Source: Thiobacillus sp. 65-1059
GTDB lineage: Bacteria > Pseudomonadota > Gammaproteobacteria > Burkholderiales > Thiobacillaceae
Assembly (NCBI GenBank): GCA_001897675.1
Contig: MKUE01000136.1
Span: 46,431 to 110,430 of the forward strand
Length of the DNA: 64,000 bases
Reading direction: 5' to 3'
The notes beneath the pieces were generated by a model that saw only the letters and a program-made list of their open reading frames with translations, was not told the DNA's origin and searched no databases. Of this stretch, positions 23,370 through 34,246 are shown piece after piece (position 1 is the first letter of the stretch; each line of letters starts with the position of its first letter). The position numbers were made by a program, and so were the translations under genes.

Positions 23370-24008
23370 CTAGAAATCGATGCCGGGCTGCGCCTTCACC
23401 CCCGCGCGGAACGCGTGCTTCTGGTCGGCGACGACCGACACCGTGTCGGCCAGTTCGGTCAGCGCATCCGGCGCGGCGCGCCCGGTGACGACGACATGCT
23501 GCATGGCCGGGCGCTGCGCCAGCGCGTCGAGCACGCTGTCGCTGTCGAGATAGCCATAGCTCAGCAGATAGGTCAGCTCGTCCAGCACCACCAGCTGATA
23601 CGCCGGATCGGCGAGCATGCGCGCGGCGATTTCCCAGCCGCGCGCGGCGGTGGCGATATCCTGCTCGCGGTTCTGCGTGTCCCAGGTGAAGCCGTCGCCG
23701 GTGACGTGCCATTCGACGCCGGACTGCGTGCCGAGGAAGGCCTCCTCGCCGGTGTCGGTGCGGCTCTTGATGAACTGCACCACGCCGACCTTCATGCCGT
23801 GGCCGAGCGCGCGCGCGACCATGCCGAAGGCCGCGGTGCTCTTGCCCTTGCCGTTGCCGGTGACGACGAGCAGCAGCCCGCGCTCGTCGCTGGCGGCGGC
23901 GACGGCAGCGTCGATCAGCGCCTTCTTGCGCGCCATGCGGGCGGCGTGGCGGGCATTTCCGGACGCCTCGCCTGCAGTCCTGCCGGAATTGGATTGCGAA
24001 TCAGCCAT
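23370..24008 (-). CDS. cobO: Cob(I)yrinic acid a,c-diamide adenosyltransferase (CobO/BtuR)
   Basis: GLLLVVTGNGKGKSTAAFGMVARALGHGMKVGVVQFIK; VVLDELTYLLSYGYLD. Confidence 0.94.
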   Translation of the reverse strand: MADSQSNSGRTAGEASGNARHAARMARKKALIDAAVAAASDERGLLLVVTGNGKGKSTAAFGMVARALGHGMKVGVVQFIKSRTDTGEEAFLGTQSGVEWHVTGDGFTWDTQNREQDIATAARGWEIAARMLADPAYQLVVLDELTYLLSYGYLDSDSVLDALAQRPAMQHVVVTGRAAPDALTELADTVSVVADQKHAFRAGVKAQPGIDF

Positions 24009-24079
24009 ATCTTTTCCTTTTCAGTCCAGCCGGGGCAAAGAGGCCCCAGCCCGGCTTCAGGCCGGCTGACCGTGCAGGG

Positions 24080-26095
24080 TCAGCGGAAATCGTAGCGCGC
24101 ACTGACGGCGTAAGTCCTGCGGTCGGCCGGGTAGTAAAAAGTGTCGTTCGCAAGAATGTCCATATTGAAGCCATAGCCCGCGTACGCAGCATACTTCTCG
24201 TCAGTCGCATTGAGGATCTTGGCATCGATCTTCCAGTCACGAATTTGCCAACTCGCCATCAAGTCAAGCTTGGTGTAGGCCGCCAGGCGGCCCGCCTCGT
24301 TCGCATAATCATCGCCGTACCGCCGCTCGCCCACATAATTCAAGCGCGCGGAATAGGCTGCATTCGCTGTCGCGCTCCAGGTCAAACCGGCGCTCGCCTG
24401 CACCCTGGGCACCAAAGGCAGCGCCTTGCCGGCGTAGACACCGCCCCGAATCTCGGCGTCTTCGAGCGTCACGCCGAAATGTCCGCGCAGGCTGTCGGTT
24501 AATCCCAGACTTGCGCTCAACTCGCTTCCCAGACGCCGCGTCCTATCCACGTTCATGTTGCCGCCCATGGGGTCTGAGGTAATTTCGTCCTTCAGATTCT
24601 GCTGATAAATGCTCAAGGAAAGGCTGCCGCGGGCGACTTGCTTCGATGCGCCGATTTCATAAACCGTCCCGTGCTGGGGGCTCAGACCAAGGGCAAAGAC
24701 GGGATCCCAGGTAATCGGATCGAGCCCATACAGTTCGTCGGTATTGGGGAAGCGGTAGGTCGTCCCGACCCTACCGTAGACTTTCCAGCCTTCGGCCAGA
24801 TAACTTATCCCCGCCTCGTAAGCCTCGCGTGTGTCGACGGAATGACCGGACATCGCGGGCCGGTGCCAGCCCGTGTGATCCGTGTACTCCGACTGGCTTG
24901 CCGACTGCTTCAGCCGTTGGGCGCGCACGCCGAGCGTCAATGCCAAGCGCTCGCCAAGCTCCGTGATGTTCTGTGCATAAACAGCATGGCTCGTCTGGGT
25001 CGCGTCCTGCGTGTAGGACTGGTTCCCGGTCGGCGCGGTCAGGCTGTCCGTCGTCCCCCTGAAATAGTCGTATCCCAGCGTGGCGCGATTGCCCAGTCCG
25101 CCGAGCCGATGCCTGATTTTGAGCTTGGGGCTGAAGGAAACGAAGTCGCGCGACAGGTCGCGGGTTTGTTCAACCGGATTGGTCGCATCGCTGTAACCGC
25201 TGCGTTCGTCCCTGGACAGCACCAGGTCGGCGTCCAGCGCCACGTCCGCAGACAGATTGACCGCCACCCCCGGACGAATCCTGAAACCATCGCGGTCCGA
25301 CCTATCGCCCGGATGGCGCGACTTTGTGGGATCGGCCAGATACTCGGCGCTCCAGAGGCCGCCTGGCAGCCCCAATTCCTCCTTGAAGGCTGCCAGGTCA
25401 ACGAATCCGCGCACACGCCCTTGATTCAGGAAATTGATTCTGCCGCCCAAGGAGTAGCGCTCCTGGTCACTGTTGGTCCGCCAGCCGTCGCTGGCGCCAT
25501 ATTGGAAATACAGGCTTGCATCGACCGGACCTGCAGCCCCACCCGTCTGCAGGCTCAGCTCACGCAAGCCGTGGCTGCCACCGCCGATGCTGGCATAGCG
25601 TGCGTCCACCGTCTTCTTGGTGATGATGTTGACCACGCCTCCGCTCGAGCGGTCACCGTACAGGACGGTTCCGCTCCCCGGCATGACCTCGATGCGCTCG
25701 ATGCTCGGCAGCGGGATCAAGGACCAGTCGATCGACCCGGAATCGATTGGATTCAGCCTTTGGCCGTTGAGCAACACGAGCGTATTGCTGGTGGCCGTCC
25801 CTCCGCTACCCGCACCCCGCAAGCCAACCGTGGAATCGATGCCGAGTGCCCCGTATAGGGGAACGACCGTGGCCCCCGCGGTTCCGGCCAGAATATCGGG
25901 GACGCTCGTTGCGGGCATCCGCTCAATATCCTGCCGGGTAATCACGGCGAGACTGGCGGGTGTTCGGGGAGATTGCTCTTCGAAGCGCGTCGGCGTAACG
26001 ACGATGGTATCCCAGACATATTCCGGCAAGGCTTCCGCGTGGACGGGCGAAGCGAGGGCGACGCCGAGGGCGAGCGCGAGAGGGGTTTGACGCAT
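24080..26095 (-). CDS. TonB-dependent outer membrane receptor, BtuB-like (probable cobalamin receptor)
   Basis: DTIVVTPTRFEEQSPRTPASLAVITRQDIERMP plug domain; C-terminal YDFR; downstream of a cobalamin riboswitch. Confidence 0.9.
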   Translation of the reverse strand: MRQTPLALALGVALASPVHAEALPEYVWDTIVVTPTRFEEQSPRTPASLAVITRQDIERMPATSVPDILAGTAGATVVPLYGALGIDSTVGLRGAGSGGTATSNTLVLLNGQRLNPIDSGSIDWSLIPLPSIERIEVMPGSGTVLYGDRSSGGVVNIITKKTVDARYASIGGGSHGLRELSLQTGGAAGPVDASLYFQYGASDGWRTNSDQERYSLGGRINFLNQGRVRGFVDLAAFKEELGLPGGLWSAEYLADPTKSRHPGDRSDRDGFRIRPGVAVNLSADVALDADLVLSRDERSGYSDATNPVEQTRDLSRDFVSFSPKLKIRHRLGGLGNRATLGYDYFRGTTDSLTAPTGNQSYTQDATQTSHAVYAQNITELGERLALTLGVRAQRLKQSASQSEYTDHTGWHRPAMSGHSVDTREAYEAGISYLAEGWKVYGRVGTTYRFPNTDELYGLDPITWDPVFALGLSPQHGTVYEIGASKQVARGSLSLSIYQQNLKDEITSDPMGGNMNVDRTRRLGSELSASLGLTDSLRGHFGVTLEDAEIRGGVYAGKALPLVPRVQASAGLTWSATANAAYSARLNYVGERRYGDDYANEAGRLAAYTKLDLMASWQIRDWKIDAKILNATDEKYAAYAGYGFNMDILANDTFYYPADRRTYAVSARYDFR

Positions 26096-26164
26096 GATGA
26101 ATTCCGGTTTGGGCGCCCGCTTCCCCGCAGGCGCGTTGCACGATCCGCTGGGCGACTTCCGTCG

Positions 26165-26345
26165 CGACAGGGCTCAGGCCGGTATCCGGGCTCGCGCTTG
26201 AAGTGCATCGCCTTCCCGGGCGAACCCAGTGGCGGTGTGATGGACCGTTTAGCGCTTACCGTTGCGGGGGCAGCACAGGCATGGCGGCAAAGCCGCGCAC
26301 CTGTTTCCCGTTTACCCTCGGCGGCGGAAAGCCGCGTCGGCACCT
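26165..26345 (-). promoter_or_regulatory. Cobalamin riboswitch upstream of btuB/cobO
   Basis: Minus strand GGTGCCGACGCGGCTTTCCGCCGCCGAGGGTAAACGGGAAACAGGTG...GCTGCCCCCGCAACGGTAAGCG...; B12-box-type GCCACTGGGTTCGCCCGGGAAGG. Confidence 0.92.
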
Positions 26346-26462
26346 GAAGGCGCGCATTATACGGATCGGATTGAGCGGCCGCACATCGCCCCCTGCGGAA
26401 GCGTCGCTGCGCAGCAGCGGGGCACCCACCGGCGTATCCCTTGCAGATGCTATAGTCCCGCA

Positions 26463-26660
26463 ATGCAAGCCGAACTCGACACCCTCGAAGCCAAAATCCG
26501 CCAGGTGGCCACGCTTTGCCACGCGCTGCGGCAGGAAAACATCGCCCTGCGCCAGCAGCTGCTGGCCGCGCAGCAGGACAACAAGCAGCTGACGGCGCGG
26601 CTGGACGCCGCCAAAGCCCGGCTGCAGGCGCTGCTCGAAACGCTGCCGGAGGACCTGTGA
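26463..26660 (+). CDS. Short coiled-coil protein (TIGR02449/ZapB-like)
   Basis: MQAELDTLEAKIRQVATLCHALRQENIALRQQLLAAQQDN; immediately 5' of zapA. Confidence 0.75.
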   Translation: MQAELDTLEAKIRQVATLCHALRQENIALRQQLLAAQQDNKQLTARLDAAKARLQALLETLPEDL

Positions 26661-26962
26661 TGGCTGCACCGCGTTCCATCGACATCCATATTCTGGGCCG
26701 CGCCTACAAGGTGGCGTGCTCGCGCGAGGAAGAATCCGCGCTGATCGCGGCGGCCGGTTACCTGGACGAAAAAATGCGCGAGATCCGCGACAAGAGCAAG
26801 GTGATCGGCGCCGAGCGCATCGCCATCATGGCGGGACTCAACCTGGCGCACGACCTGCTGACCCAGGGCGGCGGCAGCCTGGTCGAGGAAGCGCGCACGC
26901 GCCTGACGCATTGCAACGGCCTGCTCGACGCGGTGCTGGAAGATCAGGACAAACTCTTCTAA
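26660..26962 (+). CDS. zapA: Cell division protein ZapA
   Basis: SIDIHILGRAYKVACSREEESALIAAAGYLDEKMREIRD; RIAIMAGLNLAHDLL. Confidence 0.92.
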   Translation: MAAPRSIDIHILGRAYKVACSREEESALIAAAGYLDEKMREIRDKSKVIGAERIAIMAGLNLAHDLLTQGGGSLVEEARTRLTHCNGLLDAVLEDQDKLF

Positions 26963-26970
26963 ACTGGCGT

Positions 26971-27154
26971 TGTTCCCTGCGGTGTTCGAGGCTGGTTGCA
27001 ATTTCTCTGAACCAATGCATACGTGCAAGGCTGCGGTCTATTCCGATGCGGGTGTGCGCGTGACATGTCTCATGTGCCCAAAGTGTCTTTGAACGCGGCC
27101 GTCTTGAACCCAGGTTCAAGAGTCCGCAGCCAGTCACGGCACAGGCGGGGAACC
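26971..27154 (+). ncRNA. ssrS: 6S RNA
   Basis: Location between zapA and fau; complementary ends TTCCCTGCGGTG...CAGGCGGGGAA; ~185 nt noncoding. Confidence 0.85.
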
Positions 27155-27165
27155 CTCATTTCCTG

Positions 27166-27756
27166 ATGGATAAATACACCCTGCGACGCCAACTCAAGGC
27201 CGCGCGCAACGCGATGCGGCCGGCCCAGCGCCGTCACGCCGCGCGCGCGTCGCTGCGGCTGGCGCTGCGCCACGGCCTGCTGCTGCGCGCGCAACGCATC
27301 GGTTTCTATCTGCCGCAGGGCGGCGAATTCGACGTCCACCCCCTGCTCAATCAGGCGCTGTGCATGCGGCGCGACTGCTATCTGCCGATTCTGCCGCGCC
27401 GCGGGCGGGTGATGCGCTTCGGGCGTGTCGGGCGCGACACGCGCATGTCGCCGAACCGCTACGGCATTCCCGAGCCGCTGGATGCAAGGCCGCTGCGCGC
27501 GCGCCAGCTCGACCTGCTGCTGATGCCGCTGGTGGGGTTCGATCTGCAGGGCCGTCGCCTGGGGATGGGCGGCGGCTACTACGATGCGACACTGGCTTTC
27601 ATGCAGCACCGGCGGCTGTGGCGCAAGCCGCGCCTGGTGGGCGTCGCCTACGAATGCCAGCGGGTGGAGGCGCTGCCGCACGAACCGTGGGACATGCCGC
27701 TCGACGCGGTGCTGACCGAGCGCCGGCTGCACCGCTTCGACTCGACCCCTCGCTGA
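27166..27756 (+). CDS. fau: 5-formyltetrahydrofolate cyclo-ligase family protein
   Basis: DLLLMPLVGFDLQGRRLGMGGGYYDATL. Confidence 0.92.
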   Translation: MDKYTLRRQLKAARNAMRPAQRRHAARASLRLALRHGLLLRAQRIGFYLPQGGEFDVHPLLNQALCMRRDCYLPILPRRGRVMRFGRVGRDTRMSPNRYGIPEPLDARPLRARQLDLLLMPLVGFDLQGRRLGMGGGYYDATLAFMQHRRLWRKPRLVGVAYECQRVEALPHEPWDMPLDAVLTERRLHRFDSTPR

Positions 27757-27778
27757 ACCGGCGTCAGCCAGGCGGCAT

Positions 27779-29296
27779 TCAGTCCTTCACAATTTCGCGG
27801 TCGAGTTCGCCGCTTCCCAGCTTGTTTTGATAGTCGGTCAGCATAGCCCGCACCTTGCCGCTCAGCAGATAAAGCCCCAGCAGGTTGGGGAAGGCCATCG
27901 CCAGCACCAGCAGGTCGGTGAAGTCGACCATGTTGGACGCGCTCGCCACCGAGGCGATGACAATGAACGCGAGGAAGGCCACCCGGTAGGCGATCGAGGT
28001 CCGTTCGCCGAAGAGATACGCCCAGCAGCGCTCACCGTAGTAGGACCACGAGATCATGGTGCTGTACGCGAATAGCACCACCGACAGCGTGAGGATGGCC
28101 GGGAACCAGTCCGACACCGTGGCGAACGCCACCGAGGTCAGCGCCGCTCCCTTGTTCGCCTCGCGGATCGCCAGGGTGGCCGGGTCGTTGTAGACGCCGG
28201 TGATGACGATGACCAGCGCAGTCATGGTGCAGATGATGATGGTGTCGATGAAGGGCTCGTAGAGCGCGACCATGCCCTGGCGGATCGGGTACTTGACCGA
28301 AGCGGTCGAGTGCACGATCGCGGCCGAGCCGAGGCCGGCCTCGCTTGAGAACGCTGCGCGCTTGAAACCCTGCACCAGCGCACCCACCATGCCGCCCGCC
28401 ACCGCGATCGGCGCAAAGGCTTCGGTGACAATCTTGGCGATCGCCTGCGGGAGCTGCTCGATATTGCCCAGGATGATCCACAGGCAGGCCGCCAGGTAGA
28501 TCAGGATCATGCCCGGCACCACCGCTTCGGCGGTGTGGGCGATGCGGCGCAGGCCGCCGATGATGACCACGCCCACCGCCACCCCCATGATGAGGCCGTA
28601 GGCGATCGGCGCGTCGTTGAAGAAAGGGATCTGCTCCTGCACCGCGCCCAGCGACTGGCTCACCTGGAACGCGCTGCCGGCACCGAACGAGCCGAGCACG
28701 GTGAACACAGCGAACATGCCGGCGAGGACTTTGCCGGTGCGCGGCAGATTGAATTCGGCGAAACCCTTGGACAGGTATTCCATGGCGCCGCCCATGATAT
28801 GCCCGTCGGGACGCACTTCGCGGTAGCGCTGCGCCAGCGTGGCCTCGGTGAATTTGGTGGTCATGCCGAGAAAGCCCGCGACGATCATCCAGAACGTGGC
28901 CCCTGGCCCGCCGATCGAAATCGCGATCGCGACGCCTGCGATGTTGCCGAGCCCGACCGTGGCGGAAAGCGCGGTGGTCAACGCCTGGAACGAGCTCACC
29001 TCGCCCTTGTCGTCCGCCGTATGGTACTTGCCTCGCAACACCCTGAATCCGTGACGCATCATGCGCAGGTTGACGAAGCTGAAGCGCAGGGTCAGGTAGA
29101 CCGCGCCGATTATCAGCCAGGCGACGATGAAAGGCATCGACGCTTCGCCGGGAAACACGTCGTAGAAGATGACGCTGGCGAGATAGCCATTCAGGCTGCC
29201 GAAGAAGGCGTCGATCCGGCCAGGCTCGGCTGCCTGGGCGAACTGCGAAAACAGCGCTGCGGCTGCGAATGCGAAGAACCGATAAGGATGAACCAC
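27779..29296 (-). CDS. Amino acid carrier, alanine/glycine:cation symporter (AGCS) family
   Basis: LSATVGLGNIAGVAIAISIGGPGATFWMIVAGFLGM; FKRAAFSSEAGLGSA. Confidence 0.94.
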   Translation of the reverse strand: MVHPYRFFAFAAAALFSQFAQAAEPGRIDAFFGSLNGYLASVIFYDVFPGEASMPFIVAWLIIGAVYLTLRFSFVNLRMMRHGFRVLRGKYHTADDKGEVSSFQALTTALSATVGLGNIAGVAIAISIGGPGATFWMIVAGFLGMTTKFTEATLAQRYREVRPDGHIMGGAMEYLSKGFAEFNLPRTGKVLAGMFAVFTVLGSFGAGSAFQVSQSLGAVQEQIPFFNDAPIAYGLIMGVAVGVVIIGGLRRIAHTAEAVVPGMILIYLAACLWIILGNIEQLPQAIAKIVTEAFAPIAVAGGMVGALVQGFKRAAFSSEAGLGSAAIVHSTASVKYPIRQGMVALYEPFIDTIIICTMTALVIVITGVYNDPATLAIREANKGAALTSVAFATVSDWFPAILTLSVVLFAYSTMISWSYYGERCWAYLFGERTSIAYRVAFLAFIVIASVASASNMVDFTDLLVLAMAFPNLLGLYLLSGKVRAMLTDYQNKLGSGELDREIVKD

Positions 29297-29393
29297 CGCC
29301 TGACCCCATTGAAATAATTTGTTATCGGCGGCAACGATAACAAACTTGCGGCCCTAACGGGCTGCGCTGCGCGTGCGTCCCTTCCGGAAAAGC

Positions 29394-29419
29394 AAAGGCC
29401 GACCCATGGGTCGGCCTTT
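29394..29419. terminator. Perfect 26-bp palindrome, probable terminator 3' of the cytochrome c gene
   Basis: AAAGGCCGACCCATGGGTCGGCCTTT. Confidence 0.7.
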
Positions 29420-29437
29420 GTCGGGCACGTCCTCAGA

Positions 29438-29758
29438 TCACTTCAGGCTCAACACCCATTCGACGATCTTCTCCACGTCTTCATGCTTGACCTGTGCGTT
29501 CGGCGGCATGGGAATCGGCCCCCACACCCCTTTGCCGCCGGCTTTCACCTTGGCGACCAGCTTGTCTTTCGCGGTCTTGTCGCCGGCATATTTTTTGGCC
29601 ACGTCCTTGAAAGCAGGGCCGACAATTTTCTTATCCACGCCGTGGCAGGACATGCACGCGTTTTTCTGGGCCAGCGCCTGTTCGGAATCGGCAGAAGCGA
29701 CGCCGGACATGGCCAGCAGGGCAGCGGATGCTGCAGTCATCATCAATTTCTTCATCAT
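29438..29758 (-). CDS. Class I cytochrome c (c551/c552-like)
   Basis: Signal peptide; NACMSCHGVDKKIVGPAFKDVAKKYAG (CxxCH); IPMPPNAQV. Confidence 0.93.
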   Translation of the reverse strand: MMKKLMMTAASAALLAMSGVASADSEQALAQKNACMSCHGVDKKIVGPAFKDVAKKYAGDKTAKDKLVAKVKAGGKGVWGPIPMPPNAQVKHEDVEKIVEWVLSLK

Positions 29759-29892
29759 TACAGTGTCTCCGTGGAGGTCGGGTTGAGCGCGCGCTATCTG
29801 TCTAGCCACTATCGCGCCTCCAATATTAAGGAAAATCCTCCGCCACGCAAGACATGGACTCGCTTTTTTGCTAGCCCGCCGGTAAAACATTG

Positions 29893-30690
29893 TTATTCGC
29901 GTTCGACCAGTTCGCGGTAGGCATGCCAGCTGGCGTGCCCCAGCCAGGGGAAAACCACCGCCATGGCGATGAAATCCGTCGCCATTCCGATAGCGATCAG
30001 GCCAGCGATCAATGCCCCCCACAACAGCATCACCGGGAAATTGAGCCGGGTCGCCATGAAGCTGGTCACCAGCGCGGTGGCGAAATCGACCTTGCGGTGC
30101 AGCAGCATCGGCAGCGACACAACCGAGAGGCTGAACATCATCAGCGCCAGCACGCCGCCGAACGCCAGGTAGGCCAGCACGAAATCGGTATGTTGCCGCA
30201 CCGCATTGATGCTGAGCAGATCGGACAGGCCGCCGATTCCCGAACCGCTGAGGAACAGTCCGACCAGGATCGCCGAAGTGCGCTCCCATGAAATCAGGAC
30301 GAACACCAGCATCACGGCGAACAGCCCCAGGGAGGAGGGATTGGCGCGCCACGCCAGCAGGGGAACGAACAGTTTGGGAAGCTTGTGGTGGTGCTCCAGC
30401 CGGTGGCTCAGGCAATAAAACACGATGGCCAGCGCCGGAGCGATGAACAGGAAGCCCGAAACCAGCGCCATCGCCAGATGCGGCCTGTCCTCCGCAGCAT
30501 GCACCAAACCGTAGCCCAGCAGCGCGAAGACGGCCCCGTAGAACAGGCTCAACGGCCACGCCCGGGCAAAATCCTTTGCGCCGTCGCGCAGCCAGCGCAG
30601 CGGCTGCTCGAACGTCACGCGGCGGATGCCCGGCAGATTCATATGGGCGACCTGCGGATGGAAAACCGCGGATTCGGTGTGTGTGCTCAT
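29893..30690 (-). CDS. DUF2189-like integral membrane protein
   Basis: Multi-TM; PLRWLRDGAKDFARAWPLSLFYGAVFALLGY. Confidence 0.75.
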   Translation of the reverse strand: MSTHTESAVFHPQVAHMNLPGIRRVTFEQPLRWLRDGAKDFARAWPLSLFYGAVFALLGYGLVHAAEDRPHLAMALVSGFLFIAPALAIVFYCLSHRLEHHHKLPKLFVPLLAWRANPSSLGLFAVMLVFVLISWERTSAILVGLFLSGSGIGGLSDLLSINAVRQHTDFVLAYLAFGGVLALMMFSLSVVSLPMLLHRKVDFATALVTSFMATRLNFPVMLLWGALIAGLIAIGMATDFIAMAVVFPWLGHASWHAYRELVERE

Positions 30691-30773
30691 GATCGCTCCC
30701 GATGACAAAATCAACTGTCTGTTTGATAGCAGGCGCCGCCACGGGTTCCTAATAGCAAATGCTGATGAACCCC

Positions 30774-32807
<2,034 letters not shown>

Positions 32808-32953
32808 GGCGTTGTTCCGGGTTCGGTACGAAGCAGTTGGGCGGGCCGTCATCGAGACGGCATTCAAGCCTGGAGCGCCCCTCAATAATAGTTGATAAAA
32901 TCGGTCAACAATTGTACGCTCACTGCCCGTCGCCTAAAACGCAGGAGTCCCCC

Positions 32954-33532
32954 ATGTCGCAAGAATTATTCGCCGCCGCCCGCTCGGGCGATGCCGTCCA
33001 GATCAAGAATCTGCTTGAGGCCGGTGCGGCCCACGACGCCGCCGACGAGGCCGGCGAAACCGCGCTGATGCACGCCGCCCACGGCGGCCACGTTGCGGCG
33101 GTGCAGGCGCTGATCGCCGCCGGCGCCGACGTCAATGCCAAAGCGCCGCAGGGCTGGACGGCACTCGCCAAGGCCGCCTACAACGGCGAAACCGGACGCG
33201 GCTACGTCGAGGTCATCGACGTGCTGCACCAGGCCGGCGCCTCGCTCGACGACCGCATCTTCTTCGGCATCACGCCGCTGATGCTGGCCGCCGGCGGCGG
33301 CGATGCTTCGGTGGTGGAATGGCTGATCAACAGCGGCGCCGACGTGCTCGCCGTCAACGAGGGCGGCCGCACCGCGCGCATGATGGCGAACGACAAGTTC
33401 TACGTGGACGTGATCAACCTGCTGACCGATGCCGAGCGCCAGCTCGGGGTTTCCGAAGAGGGCGCCTGCCCGACGACCAAGAGCGTGGTCAAGCCGCAGG
33501 TGGTCAACCTGATGAAGCCGGCTACGCACTGA
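32954..33532 (+). CDS. Ankyrin-repeat protein
   Basis: GETALMHAAHGGHVAAVQALIAAGADVNAKAPQGWTALAKAAYNG. Confidence 0.9.
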   Translation: MSQELFAAARSGDAVQIKNLLEAGAAHDAADEAGETALMHAAHGGHVAAVQALIAAGADVNAKAPQGWTALAKAAYNGETGRGYVEVIDVLHQAGASLDDRIFFGITPLMLAAGGGDASVVEWLINSGADVLAVNEGGRTARMMANDKFYVDVINLLTDAERQLGVSEEGACPTTKSVVKPQVVNLMKPATH

Positions 33533-33553
33533 CTGCGCGCCTGGCTGGCGCGA

Positions 33554-34159
33554 TCAGCGGTCCAGCCAGGCGGTCAATTCCTGCCACTGCTCGATGTCGC
33601 GCTCGGCGACATGGTGCGGCAGGTCGAACAGGCTCTTGCCCTCGAACGCGGCGTTGACGTAGTGCTGGGTGTTGCGCAGGCAAGCCAGCACTGGCAGTTC
33701 CTGCTGCGCCATGAACTGCTCCAGGGTGACGCCGGCGCGGGTGCGCGGATCGACGCGCATGCCGACCACGCCGACGAAGGCATGGCCCTTGCGCACGGCC
33801 TTTTCGGCGTGCAGCGCGGCGAGAAATCCCTGGCTGGCGCGGATGTCGAACAGCGACGGCGCGATCGGCACCACCACCTTGTGCGCGAGCTTCAGCGCGC
33901 GCTCCAGATTCCTGCCGTGCAGCCCGGCGGGCGAGTCGATCACCAGCCAGTCGCCACCGCCCTTCTGTCCCTCGCGCAGCAAGCCGATGTCCGGCAACGC
34001 CATGTCGCGCATCGCCAGCCAGTGGGTGGCGGATTTCTGCCGGTCGAGGTCCAGCATCGCCACACGCTCGCCGGTTGCGGCCAGATAGCCGGCCAGGTTG
34101 GTCGACAGCGTGGTCTTGCCGCTGCCGCCCTTGGGGTTGGCCACCAGAATCACGCGCAT
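33554..34159 (-). CDS. ParA/MinD-like ATPase (orphan, no adjacent parB)
   Basis: VANPKGGSGKTTLSTNLAGYLA deviant Walker A; LDLDRQKSATHW. Confidence 0.9.
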   Translation of the reverse strand: MRVILVANPKGGSGKTTLSTNLAGYLAATGERVAMLDLDRQKSATHWLAMRDMALPDIGLLREGQKGGGDWLVIDSPAGLHGRNLERALKLAHKVVVPIAPSLFDIRASQGFLAALHAEKAVRKGHAFVGVVGMRVDPRTRAGVTLEQFMAQQELPVLACLRNTQHYVNAAFEGKSLFDLPHHVAERDIEQWQELTAWLDR

Positions 34160-34180
34160 GCCTGCTCCTTAGAAAACCGA

Positions 34181-34242
34181 TTTATCCGCGAAGGAAACCC
34201 CAAGACTTTGTAATGGCCCCAGGGATTTTCTTCGCGGATAAA
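34181..34242. repeat. Long-armed inverted repeat between the ilvD-fusion gene and the parA-like gene
   Basis: tttatccgcgaaggaaa ... ttttcttcgcggataaa, 16/17 complementary arms, ~28-nt loop. Confidence 0.85.
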
Positions 34243-34246
34243 AGCC

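Noticed and set aside
33554-34159. Plasmid-type partition system
   Set aside because: ParA-like ATPase has no adjacent parB or parS-like repeats; treated as an orphan ParA.
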